Assembly: GCA_031308135.1 (NCBI GenBank)
Contig: JAHLJT010009436.1
Location: 156,895,527 to 156,959,526 of the forward strand
Length of the DNA: 64,000 nt
Source: Acheta domesticus
Taxonomy: Eukaryota > Arthropoda > Insecta > Orthoptera > Gryllidae
Direction of reading: 5' to 3'
Each line of letters opens with the position of its first letter. Position 1 is the first letter of the stretch. The position numbers and the translations under genes are program-made. The notes below the pieces were generated by a model. The model worked only from the letters and a program-made list of their open reading frames with translations, made no database searches and was not told the origin of the DNA. Shown one piece after another: positions 1 to 10,705 of the stretch.

Positions 1-1110
1 CGTTACTTTTGTGACTTTCGCGCGAAGCGGTGCGGGCTGATCTGAGCATTGCTGGCGCCCTCGGAATTACGTTCTCGAAAAGTAAGTGAACAACGAATAG
101 ATGATACTGAGCTTATTCTAAACGTGTTTAACGATTAAGACATTTTAATGTTTAACTGTATGACACTAACTCTTATAGTACAAGTTGCTTAATATGCGCG
201 CTGCTCTCTTCGCCGTTAAGTTGCTTCGAACAAGAAGGTTTATCCTCTTTACATGTTGATCTTCTCACATCATTATATGTCTTCAAATACTCTGTCAAAC
301 CTAACACGCTATTTCGAAGCCTTAACAAGAGCGACGTGTGTCGTGTTTTGAGAAGCCAAAGCAAACGCCCCAACGCCTTTGCACTCAGCGTCTCGAGCCA
401 AGGCAACGTTTCCCGTCGGGGATCGATCCATCGATAGATCGATACGCATCGCGAGCTCCTCGACAGCCACTCCACTGGCGGGGTCACGTGGCTGAATGAG
501 AGCTCGGGCGGAGGCAGGCTGCTCTCCGGCGCGGATTTTTGGGACGACAGCGGAGCAAATCGGGGCGAGAGGCAAGTGAAGAATTGCGTATTTTCGCGAA
601 TTCGAGAAATCACTCTCGAATAATCTGGATCTGAAAAAACCTAAATGGGTCTGGTGCCCACGCGTGTCGTGGTTCGATAGGCCGTATTGCAAACTACACA
701 CTTACAATAATAATTATGATTAGTTAGCAAATAATACATTAATAAATTAAATAATAAATTAACAAATCTGTGTTAAAACAATATTGTTACGAGCGTAATA
801 CAACGATCCGTTTCTTAATCAATCGGAAAAAATATAAGTAACTACATGTACCAGGAGGTGTTCATACACTAAAGCCGATCTAAAAATGTAACGAGAGAGA
901 TTTCTAGACCAGCACTGTACTTGTAATTACAGAAATAACCAATTTTAGGCTCAAAGTTCACTACTTTCATATGGAAGCTACAAAATGTCACAGGAGTCTC
1001 TCTTGATAGAGGGGGTTTGGGTCTTCGTATTTGCAGACAGCCCTAGCAGAAGAATATTCTGCAAGCGCTGTAGCGCCTGAGTTGTCGGGGAGGGATAAGC
1101 GACGAAGGGT
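1..1110. other. Unassigned DNA with overlapping minus-strand open frames
   Basis: About 173-701 is richer in G+C than its flanks and is open on the minus strand in two overlapping frames. In copy 2 the same DNA gives one 176-residue frame (30297-30827), because copy 1 lacks two single bases near 489 and 500. I recognise no domain, and no splice structure or promoter is evident. It could be a host exon fragment or an old transposon. 711-1110 is AT-rich and I see nothing in it. Confidence 0.35.
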
Positions 1111-1129
1111 CTTTTACCCAGATGTGAAG

Positions 1130-1510
1130 GTTGATTGATTCATTGGTTCTTGTTTCCGAGCGCAGCATCAGCTGTGATCATGAGACCCGCAAGTGTAGTG
1201 CAGTTTATACCTCGGGAGTTGTCTGTGCCCTCTCGTGTATGTGACGTGTGGCATGAATGTGCGCGTGTGATGGGAGAGGATAGATTAAGAGAGGTCCGTG
1301 GTTGAGGTTCTACACCGGCATTCGTCTGGAATTGAACAGAAAACTACCGCCCATGGCCAGCCGACCGCTAGAATTCTCCTCGAGGGAGCGGCTGAACTTG
1401 AGCCAGCTGTAACGCTACTATCGAAAATTCGCCGCCATCGAGACCCGCACCTTGGGTCCTCCCGGTGCAGTGCAGTTTCTCTGCGCCGTCTGAGCTGGTC
1501 TGGTCGAACC
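1130..1510 (-). repeat. tRNA-derived SINE, reverse copy, internally reduced
   Basis: Reverse-strand copy of the main SINE family of this window. It starts at a TTGATTGATT tail and carries the family body (ACACCGGCATTCG, CCGCTAGAATTCTCCTC) up to the tRNA-like head near 1500. It lacks part of the 3' body present in the copy at 16161. Copy 2 counterpart: about 31258-31638. Confidence 0.75.
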
Positions 1511-1829
1511 CACCAGTCTCCTAGCTAACTTTTCTCTCTGTTGGCGCGGGTCAGCATCACCAGTTAGCATCCGCTCTGGGGAGGGGAATGCGCCCATGGG
1601 AGTGAAGCTGCCCGTGCAATTGGTTCGGTTTGCTCTACGACAATACGTAACTACCGAAAAACGATGTTTATGCAAGTCGGTTACAAAATGTACAAAAAAT
1701 GCACAATTCAATAGTATTTTGAGAAGTACGTGGAACAGGAAGCTATAAAAGTCATGTAACCAAAAATTACAAAAATTGATATCATGAGGGTGGATTATTT
1801 CATAGGACCAACCGGCAAAGGTGGATCAG

Positions 1830-2376
1830 AGCATAAACTGACCGGGAGTGCCTCTGACCAGGAACGGACGGTAGGTCCTAGAGTTCAAACCCCGATAGTG
1901 GCAGGATTTTCGACACTAGCTAGATAGCTCGGTCGAATTCAGCAGCAGTCTCGAGGTCAATTCTAGCGGCCGACAGTTCTGATCCATAGTTTTCCATGAG
2001 TTCTCCTATCAATTTAGGTGAATGCCCAAACAGTTCCCTAAAAAACGGGCCACGGACGGCGCACCATCTTTCTTTACTCTTCCTTGTCCTATCCTCACCC
2101 CTCAACTTGCATACTCTTACACTAACTGACATTGCACTGTCGCACTTGTCGGGAGGCCAGCCGGGAGCTTAGAGCTTGCTTCGCTAGTGGGAGTTAGGGA
2201 GAACCCCTACAAGATAAGGTAAGTCTGTGCCGGATCTCGCCAGCCAGCGAGGAAAGATGCACGCAATACACATACGCAATACCGCATGCCTCCGCATGCG
2301 ATAAATACACGCAATACACATACGGGACTAATGGACGTAACAATTGACGTGCCTATAATCACTAATCAATCAACGG
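1830..2376 (+). repeat. tRNA-derived SINE, near full length
   Basis: Forward copy. The tRNA-like head ends in a degenerate B box (GAGTTCAAACC near 1881), then follows the family body (GAGTTTTCCATGAG-like block, AACGGGCCACGGAC, GGGAGCTTAGAGCTTG). It closes with the tail ACTAATCAATCAA at 2360-2376. An AT-rich insert with repeated ACGCAATACACATACG units lies inside at about 2260-2325. Copy 2 counterpart: 31959-32502. Confidence 0.8.
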
Positions 2377-2523
2377 ACTAGTTACGGGTAATTGTATGTA
2401 GTTATAATTATAGATTCTAATTAAATCTTCGTACGCGGTGAAGCTTCAGGTTACAGGTGTTAATGGACATTTTAAGACTATTATGTTCGGTCAGTACGGC
2501 ATGGACGGACGGAACGGACGGGA

Positions 2524-4155
2524 TTTTTACTTTCCCGTACACGTACGTATACAAGGAGTGATATACGTAGTATATGGAAAGTTATGTAATGTTGCGCGAA
2601 AAAATGGCCAATTTTCGGCGGAAAAAAATTAATTGCCAGGCCGTGAAAAGGAAAAAGTGGATAAAACCAGTTGCTAAATTAAGAACAAAAAATCCTTTAA
2701 CACGTGGTGTAGCCAGAAACCCTATTTTCTAGGTCCTTGATACCGAAAAGGAAACCGAAAGGAAACGTCCGTCTGTCTGACCGTCTGTGAACATTGATAG
2801 CGCCTAAACTATACGTACGATTTCTTCCAAAATGGATATTCCCCGGTCGATCTGATTCTAGTCGAAGCTTTGACATTTTGAAAAAGATTCTTCAAAAATT
2901 GGAGGTACTTTATATGAAACCCCCGGGGATTTTCAAAATTTTCTCAAAAACGGCTTCAAATGTTTTCTTTAAATTTCTTGTATGAATAGAGTAAAATACA
3001 CTTATTAACATCGCAAACGTCCGATTTTCACGGATAACTCTGTGTCGATTTTCAAGACAATAACTGTGAAAGTTTGCTTTTTGGCGTCTTTCTCCAACTA
3101 CAAAATTGAAGATAGAGATTTTTTCTTCAAATAAAATTTGTTCTGCATATTGAGTTCTTTCATAAAGGTCATATAAATGTTGTTCAAAATTTTGGTAGTT
3201 TTCGTGCAATATTGCGTGCAATATGTGCAATTTTAAAAAATTACAAAAACAAAATTTTCTCAAAAACGGCTCCAAATTTTTTCTTTTAACTTTTGGTAGG
3301 GGTAGTGGTAAATGTACTCTTTCAGATGACATAAAAGCCATATTGCTCTATAGGTTGGTTTTTTCAAAAAGTACAAAAATGTAAATTTTTTTACTTGTCT
3401 TTCACGTCGTTAATATTTACATTATCGGCGATTTTTTTAGATTATTATATTTACGAGTATATATGCTTTAAATGACGTCAAGTAAAGTTTCTCGAAAACA
3501 CAACTGTTTTCTATGAAAAGTAGCTCAAATTTCGGCATTTTCAGAAATGCTCAAACCCCATTTTCTCATATATTGCTGCAATTTTTTTTTGAATTTTTGT
3601 AACAGAAAGTGGTAATTACACTATTTAATATGACGTAAAGTTTGTTTTGAGTTTTTTTGTTTTTTTCAAAATTATATAAATGTAATTGTTTTGAAAGATC
3701 TCTCACATCTATTAAAGATGTGAGAGATCTTTCAAAACAATTAATATGCACATTATCCGCAATTTGTGAAGGTTATTATATTTGTGAGTGTAAGTGCTTC
3801 AAATAACTTCAAATAAAGTATTTTGAAAACTCAAACATTTTCTGTGAAAATGAGATTCAAATTTTGCATTTTTGGTAGTGCTAAAATGCAATTTTCTCTT
3901 AAACGGCATATAATTTTTAAAAGAAAATTGCCAACTACTTGGTTTTTGTGTTCTTTAATATTCTAAAATTAGTATTTTCGTTCTACGGATAGGAAACTGA
4001 AAAATTAAGAAAATGACAAAAAATGTACTTTTAGCAGTGATAGATGGTAGCTGGCAAGAAAGAGTATGTGGCAATTACGAATACCTAGCGAAGACCCAAG
4101 GAAATAGAAAACTAAAATGGGAAAGTCTGTGACATTCTTTAGCACCACTAGTTTA
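2524..4155 (+). repeat. Dispersed repeat family A, member 1
   Basis: A 1.6-kb repeat with the same start and end landmarks as the element at 17687-20567. It starts TTTTACTTTCCCGTA, has a short CGTCCGTCTGTC stretch near 2767, then AT-rich sequence with recurring TTTTCTCAAAAACGGCTCC blocks. It ends near AGCACCACTAGTTTA. A reverse fragment lies at 56300-56720. No terminal inverted repeat, target-site duplication or coding capacity was found, so the class is unknown. Copy 2 member: 32652-33535, shortened by a 716-bp deletion. Confidence 0.75.
3683..3743. repeat. Perfect 28-bp stem hairpin
   Basis: 3683-3710 and 3716-3743 are exact reverse complements separated by the 5-nt loop ATTAA. The related element near 20130-20160 has only one arm, so the second arm looks like a local inverted duplication. 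Copy 2 lacks this stretch because of the 3361-4076 deletion. Confidence 0.9.
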
Positions 4156-4800
4156 AAATTTGATTACATTGTATCCCGTACTAGGCCGTCACGGTTGGGA
4201 CGGGACGATCCGTCCCTTCCGCCGCTTACAAAGTTGGGAGGAAAGATATTTTTAGAGCGACTTGTCGTTCCCTGCGCACAGATTGGCGCCTACATCAGGT
4301 CGGGACATCTATTCCTCTGTTTCAGTTGTGAGGTTATGTGAAGCGTATGAAGCAAACACGGTCCAATTTACTGGAGATTCAGAATTATTCTGATTTGTAT
4401 AACACGATATTAAGTTTTTTTATTGTGTTACCAATCATTCGGATGTGTAATTAAGTCGGAAAGTTTGTATAATGACGTCAAAATTTCAAAAGGTAATTTT
4501 TAATAGTGAAAGATTTGTGAAAATCCCATCATCACATCCGTAACGTTTTAAAACAAAAAATATATTTCAGAGTGTAACTATGTGGATAAATATGAGTATA
4601 ACCAGAGTACAACAATGAACATTTGAGCATGTAGTTAACTGTGTGACTAGTCAGAGAAAAAATTTACTTCCATAAAAGCTTTTGTTATGTCTAAGGGAAC
4701 ACCTGTCTCTTTAAAACTTAAAAATAAAAGCTTTGCTAGGTGTTCCTCAATAAGTGCTCCAATTAAATAGTAGCAGTTTTCATTTCGTAGAGAAATTACA
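4156..4800. other. AT-rich DNA without recognised features
   Basis: No coding signal. It includes a short GC-rich stretch (4185-4300) with the small palindrome GGGACGG..CCGTCCC. Further right, GGGAACACCTGTC near 4698 pairs imperfectly with GCTAGGTGTTCC near 4735. Neither could be assigned to an element. Confidence 0.5.
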
Positions 4801-4805
4801 TTACC

Positions 4806-5576
4806 CTACAATTTAGAGGCAAATTTCCTGACTGACTTTGAGCTATAAACGAACAAGTGCGTACGCGTGCGTGTGTGTGTGTGTGTGAAAGGAAGAGGAG
4901 AGGCGTGGAGGAAGCGAGGGAGGGTCTGAGAGAGGTCGCTTTCTCGCATCGAGGGGGCGCTTCCGGGGCGTCTGGCCGGAAGTGGCGTCAATTGGCTTCG
5001 CTTCGCCTCCGCGAGGTCGTCCACGCACTCACCCGCCCCCCTCCCTGACCCTCCCAAGCCCCCTGTCTCCCTTTCCCCGGACGCCTTGAGAGCGTGGCTA
5101 CTCTCCGCCTTCTCTGCTCCATTTCGCTTCCTTCCACCTCAAGCATTTTTCCTCCCTCAATGTACTCTTCCATCTGGCCTCGTAACTAGAGTCTGCCTCA
5201 TTTATTACCAACACCGGGCACCGCCGTGGTTTTCTGTCCTGCCCTGCCCTGCTACGACGCTTCTCGCCTCGCCCCGCCTCACCTCTCCCCGCCTCGCCTC
5301 TCCCCGCCTCGCCCCGCCCCGCTCACCCTGCGCCGTACCATCATCACAACGCATTACCCTCTCTCTGCATTTCACAGTCAGACGGACGCGGACCTCTTTC
5401 AGACCACTGCACCTCCTCCTCCCCACCCACCCCTTCCTCACTCTTCTCCCAGCCCTTTTCCTTCTCCAGCCTTCGCCCCGTTTCGTTCGAGTTCGATATC
5501 CTTCCACTCCCGCGCTGTCCCTCGATCCGTCCAGCGTCTGCGCGCCCCGTCTCGGAGCCGCCCTGGGAATGACGCC
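4806..5576. repeat. Low-complexity GC-rich, pyrimidine-rich DNA
   Basis: A short GT run (4867-4886) leads into C/T-rich DNA on the plus strand. It includes a CCCCGCCTCGCCTCT-type minisatellite at about 5263-5325. Copy 2 (34178-34913) has fewer units of that array. All three frames are open for long stretches because the composition excludes stop codons; I do not regard these as genes. Confidence 0.75.
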
Positions 5577-5584
5577 CTCATCAG

Positions 5585-6266
5585 TAGACACCGGAAAAAT
5601 GTGTAGTAGTATACATGACAATATGTACATAAATATGTAATGAAGACATTAAGAGTATGTAATAAATATGTAAAATCCAATATAATATGTAATATTAAAA
5701 TTCGCTAATTAAAAACCATTTACTTAACAAAAAATTACATTTAGAAAAACTGATCACTTTGCAACATACAACTTTCTCGTCAGTAGTAAAAGCTTCATCT
5801 ATTGCAATCCAGGACCGTAGTTTAGCAGCCGGAGCAATAGAAATAGAAGCCATCTCACAAACTGGTGAGATCTACGACCAGCAAACATACACTGTAGCAT
5901 CTTCAATCGAAGTATTACACGTCGGGCGATCGCAAATTTTTCTCGGAAATAGAGGTTACAGATCACAAACGCCCTGTCAATGATATTTTGGACACCTAGG
6001 TTTCCCCAAGAATGTAGGAAAAATGCTGGTTAAAAAAATACATACTTTTACATAAAAAATATAGAATTAAATTGAAGAAAATTGATAGAATAAAAACAAT
6101 ATGTTGAGAAAACTGCAAAATATGTAAAATATGTAATACAGTACTAAATATGTAACGAAAAAATTCGATATTGTGTTAGGAGGGCTATGATTCTCCAAGA
6201 TTACAATTTTGAGAACCGTAAGTAGAAAGACAAAAAATATGTAATTACATAAAAATCCGGTCTCTA
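5585..6266. mobile_element. Non-autonomous hAT-type element with 8-bp TSD (copy 1)
   Basis: The element starts TAGACACCGGAAAAATGT and ends in the complement of TAGAGACCGGATTTTTATGT, so its ends are imperfect terminal inverted repeats. It is flanked on both sides by CTCATCAG (5577-5584 and 6267-6274), an 8-bp target-site duplication. Eight-bp duplications with short terminal repeats starting TAG or CAG are typical of the hAT superfamily. The interior is AT-rich with many ATATGTAA motifs and has no recognisable transposase. The insertion sits in GC-rich low-complexity DNA that continues after it. Confidence 0.8.
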
Positions 6267-6274
6267 CTCATCAG

Positions 6275-8019
6275 ATCTGCCTCGGACAGGCGCGGCCACC
6301 GTCCACAGCGAGGGCGGACAAGCAGCTCGGGGCAACAGAGAAAACCCAGAGAGGTAGAGGGAAAATAAAGAACTGTTATGATTGATAAGGTAACGCTCAG
6401 AAATATATATTATAAAATGGGAATGATAAAAAACGGACAAAACTGCGAAACGCCTAAAATGAAAGCTCCCTAAAAATCGCAAAAACAAAATAATTACTGA
6501 ATAAACGGAAGTTAAATCTAGGAATGAACTTCGTTCACAAGAGAATTTTTCAAATTGCAAATGTTTTCAAAGACAGGAATACTGTTTGATTTACTTTGTA
6601 TAAATAGCATTTATGAATGCTTGACTTTCGATGTATTGCTACTTCTGCGAATTACAAAATATATACAACGTTTTTCAATATGCTCTGCCAACTAATTTCG
6701 TAGAATTCGTGACATTCGGGATAAAGGATGATGAAAATTAGTTTTGTTAGAAAATAGTAAAATATTATTCATGATTTTCATTCGAACCTCCCGATTTGAA
6801 CTTTTCTTGTTCTTCGTAGAAAGCACATTATCCATTCGCTTAAAACACCTGAATCCAAATTCAATGAAAATGAAAAGATTAATATTTCGTTTTCGGCATG
6901 CTTTGTTGTAAGAAAAGACGGAATTTAAAAAAATTACGTTCTCGAAATAGTTTAAATACATACTATTCTTGTCGATCTTCAAAGTTATTGAGACAATCAG
7001 TTTAAAATTTGATTTTAGATAAGGAAAGAAAACAATAATATTTAGGAAGTAAAAGAGCAATCCGATTTTTCCATGAAGATTCAAAGTGTGCCTTAAGTAT
7101 GGAAGTTTTGAGTATTTCTAATAAGTCAAATTACTTTATTCAATAGGGAAGAAGTGAAAACTCTAGAAATTAAATCTGAAGAACCTAAAAATTATGCTCG
7201 GCCACATGACACTGTTTTTAGTTACTGCGAAAGCTGTATTTTAAGATTTCATTTTTTCATACCACTTATTAAAAACTTTTTTGCATTTTAAAATCCTCCC
7301 TCAAAAATGTCTATTATATATCTTCTTTGGAGCATCAAAATATCTAGTATGGAATATCGCATCCTCAGCAATTTTCTGTGAGTAGCTTGGTGAAATTATC
7401 ACAATTTGTAAGCTTATAAATGTAAACGTGTAGAGGGAAGCAAACTCCGATAGTTTTGTGTAGCGTAAACATATTCGATCCTCTTAACTCTACGTGAGTT
7501 TCCCGTACACGTTTCTAACTCTATGTTCTGCTTCAGTCACCGTTGCTTGTGGCAAATAGACATGGCTTTAGTTTACATTAAATAGTACTTCATATGAACG
7601 GAGATAATGAGAAAATCAGCACGTACTACGTATCTCATAAACCACAGATATGTGTTTCAGGTTATTTGCAGTTTGACTCTTATGACTGCATTCACACCAA
7701 ATAACTCTTTTCCACAGCTCTCGTAACGTTAACGTAAAAGTAATATGGCAGTTCCACAAAATAGCGAAAATAACGAATGCGAAATTACGCTGCAAAATAT
7801 CAGGCAAGTGAACAAGAGAAATAGCCCAATCAGAACTACTTTTCAAATGTGTGATGTCGTTATCCGACCTTGGTAAAATAACTAAGTCTATTCAAATATT
7901 CCGGGAAATCCTTTCCCACAAAACTAAGATAATTCTTTCAACATACATAACATTTTATTGAAAGAATATAATTTCATATCTATGCAGTATCTTTCATCAA
8001 AAAGTTGTATTGTCGAGTC
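6275..8019. other. AT-rich DNA, nothing recognised
   Basis: A GC-rich remnant at 6275-6345 continues the block interrupted by the hAT-type element. The rest is AT-rich with short open frames of up to 130 residues that do not look like proteins. Copy 2 counterpart: 35610-37350. Confidence 0.5.
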
Positions 8020-8420
8020 GTGACAGTGCCTGTGTGCGTGCGTACGAATTGAAGAAATTTTTCAGTCTCTATTGATTTCTTTAGCTTTCGCAAAAAAAAA
8101 AAATATAACAGTATTGACCGGCGCATCGAGTACTTGTCACTGGTCGCAATTGAAGTGGGGGGGGGGGGGTCTACTCACAAAAATACGAAGCGGGTCGCGG
8201 CGCGGCGCGGCGCGGCGCGCGGCTCCCCTGAAGGGCGGTGCGTGGGCTCGGCGCGCGCCACCCCACTAATGGCCTTCATAAATGCTTCACTTCGTTTTCT
8301 TTGTGACGAAGCGATGCCACCCCCTCTGCGGAGAGCGAGAACCCGCCCGCACGTCCGAAACACCACCCTCACGGTGGCATTACCACGACTCGGTGCCAAG
8401 CGAATGTTATCGGGAGCTCG
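8020..8420. other. GC-rich block with poly-A, poly-G and GCGGC runs
   Basis: Holds an A run (8092-8102), a G run (about 8157-8169) and a GGCGCGGCGCGGCGC stretch near 8200-8220. It then passes through CpG-rich sequence into the SINE at 8424. No gene is recognised. Run lengths differ by one or a few bases from copy 2 (37350-37750). Confidence 0.55.
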
Positions 8421-8423
8421 GAG

Positions 8424-8791
8424 CAACAACTGATGGCACTGTAGTGCGTTGGCGGGGAGGTCCTAGGTTCGAGTCCCGACGTTGTGGCAGCATTTTCGAC
8501 ACTAGCTAGAGAGCTAGGTCGAGTTTGACTGGAGGAGAATTCTAGTGGCCAGCTGCTCTGATCGATAGTTTTCCGAGGTATGTCTGATGAATACCGGGCG
8601 AATGCCGGAGCAGTACCAAAACAAACGGGCCACGGACAGGGCGCGATTTTTTTCCTTTACTTGTCCTATCCTACCCTCTACTTACACACACTTATACTTA
8701 CATTCACTACACTACCATATATGCCGGGAGCCCGATCGGAAGCTTAAAGCTTGTCTCGGCTGGGGCGGGTGACCTGCTGATCAGCGATACC
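8424..8791 (+). repeat. tRNA-derived SINE, 3' truncated
   Basis: A clear RNA polymerase III type B box, GGTTCGAGTCC (8466-8476), is preceded by the tRNA-like head AACAACTGATGGCACTG. The family body follows (GAATTCTAGTGGCCAGCTG, AACGGGCCACGGAC, GGGAGCCC). The 3' part and the ATCA-type tail are missing. Copy 2 counterpart: 37754-38119. Confidence 0.85.
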
Positions 8792-9496
8792 AAAGATATT
8801 GGATAGAATTAAACTAGATACACATGTAGCACTAGTGTAGCGTTACAAAGTGAAGCTGCGCCCAGCGTCATATTGTAGGTAACTAATTCCCTGGCAGGTG
8901 CTGACAGGCGTGTTGTGGGTCCGTACGGGATGAGAGGTGTGGATTTCTCATGTAAATTATTATTTTGCAGTTTTTTTGTCGTGCTAAACAAGACTGTGCT
9001 ATCTATACGTCAATAAAAATATGTATGGTATAATGAGAGCTTCATGTTTGCTGTGACCAATAGTCCAAAATGAAGCAGTATTAAGGTTATGAGAAGCAAA
9101 CTTTCAAAAACCCAAATGATACAACCAAGACATGTTTCATTTAGTAACAGGAGTATTTTTCATCTAACTGAAACGAATTCTTTCATTTGGTCCTAGTATG
9201 CCTGCACATTGCGTATATAAAAATATATTTATATTTTATTACTCAAAGTATTTCATTCATTTAAAAATTTGTTCGCATTACTAAAAGTTGGAAGTTAGAT
9301 GCTTAAGATATGGACATTCTTAAACATTTAGCAATTTAATAATTATTTTTGTGTGCCGATCTTTGCTTAAATCATTTTCACTTTAAAGAATCATTTGAAT
9401 TTTTCCTTCAAAAAAAGAAACTGCATTAGCTAAGGAGGGCAACAAAATGATGCAAGAATGATAAAATATCTTAGTTTGAAATTGCTTTTCAAGAGA
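8792..9496. other. AT-rich DNA, nothing recognised
   Basis: No coding potential and no recognised repeat between the two SINEs. Copy 2 counterpart: 38120-38829. Confidence 0.5.
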
Positions 9497-9499
9497 CAA

Positions 9500-10026
9500 G
9501 GAGACGTGGCTCAGGGCATCAACTGATGTCACTGCAGTGCCTCTGATCGGAAGGTCCTAGGTTTGAGTCCCGACGGTGACAGGCTTTTTTTCCCACCAGA
9601 TAGAAAGCTAGGTCGAGTTCTGTCGCTGTCTGGAGAAGAAGTCTTGTGGTTGGCTGTACGGATCGGTAGTTTTCCGTGTTTTCTCCGATCAATACTGGGG
9701 AAATGCCTGGGCATTTCCCTAACAAACGGGCCACGGACCGAGCGCAAACCTTGCCCCCCTTCCTTGTCCTTTCCTCTCCCCTTCCTCACACACGGATTTA
9801 CATGCATTATTCTACAATTGGCGAGTCGGGAGCTTAGAGCTTGTCCCGGCTGGGGCCATGCCCCGCTGGTGAGAGACACGTGGTTGAGGAAAACCCTGCT
9901 AGTCGACAGTAGGTCGGCGACGGATCTCACCATCCAGCAGGGGGAGATCACCGGCACATCTCGAGCCAACAACACGCACTACACTACAGGGATAATGGTC
10001 TTACAGGGCTAATTACTAATCAAATA
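9500..10026 (+). repeat. tRNA-derived SINE, full length
   Basis: The most complete copy. It has an A-box-like TGGCTCAGGGC (9507-9517) and a B-box-like GGTTTGAGTCC (9560-9570). The body of about 400 bp contains CTCCGATCAATACTGG, AACGGGCCACGGACCG and GGGAGCTTAGAGCTTGTCCC. A second conserved module (CCCCGCTGGTGAGAG ... CATCCAGCAGGGGGAG) precedes the tail ACTAATCAAATAAA. About 530 bp is long for a SINE. Open frames across it are by-products. Copy 2 counterpart: 38830-39357. Confidence 0.88.
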
Positions 10027-10544
10027 AAGAAAATTAACTGGAAATATTGCTAATTGTTTTAAAAGTGTACTTATTGGTATGATTTTATGTGTGTTTTGCA
10101 CAGAACTGATAGTTGCTTCGTAAAAGCATTTTGTGCTTGGTAACTCTATGAAAACTTAAGTGAGACAGATAACCAAGGAATTACTATAGTAACTTTATTA
10201 TTTTTAAGCTGTTTTTATGTTCCCTTTATCTAGAGAAATTATAATTACACCAATAAAAATAATATTTATTCGATAGGAGTTGAAAGGGTACCAATTGCAA
10301 GTCAAACATACTAGATATTTCCAATTGTTTTTTCTTAAAATACGTTTACATTTTTCGTAATTTATTAATCATAGTTGACAGAAACATTTACAATGTGATT
10401 ATTGACGTTTTGAGTCCGTAAAATCCCGTGAAAATAGCGTTATGATACACAGTGTTATAAGACAGCGCCCGCATTTGCCTACAATATGGTGGAGAGCGCA
10501 ATGTTCAATTTACTATGCTAGTGCTGACATCTCACTATAGAAGT

Positions 10545-10705
10545 AGTGGGCCTTGGGAGATACCTGGTTGTGGAAAAACCCCGCTAGCAGATGGCAGATC
10601 GGCGCCGGATCATCGCCACTCCAGCAAAAAAATATGCACTACAATGACGGCACTAATGACCATAGTAGTTGACGCGCAATCCCGTGTTATCAACCGACCG
10701 ACCAA
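10545..10705 (+). repeat. SINE 3' fragment
   Basis: Only the 3' module of the SINE: TGGGAGATACCTGG-like start, CCCCGCTAGCAGATGG, the GCGCCGGATCATCGCC block and the degenerate tail CAACCGACCGACCAACCAA. The head with the polymerase III boxes is missing. Copy 2 counterpart: about 39876-40035. Confidence 0.75.

Noticed and set aside
4698..4746. Small inverted pair GGGAACACCTGTC / GCTAGGTGTTCC as a MITE
   Set aside because: Too short, imperfect and without a target-site duplication.
5204..5640. Ser/Pro-rich open frames of up to 184 residues on the plus strand
   Set aside because: Pyrimidine-rich repeat DNA; frames extend into the hAT-type element and change with repeat number in copy 2.
5759..5983. 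74-residue frame inside the first hAT-type element as a transposase remnant
   Set aside because: No recognisable hAT motif and the frame is broken by 1-bp indels in copy 2.
9500..9580. Possible functional tRNA gene
   Set aside because: A and B boxes are present, but the sequence does not fold into a credible full cloverleaf and continues into the SINE body.
9519..10012. Apparent 148-149-residue proteins on both strands
   Set aside because: Both lie entirely within a SINE copy and recur with every SINE; non-coding transposon sequence.
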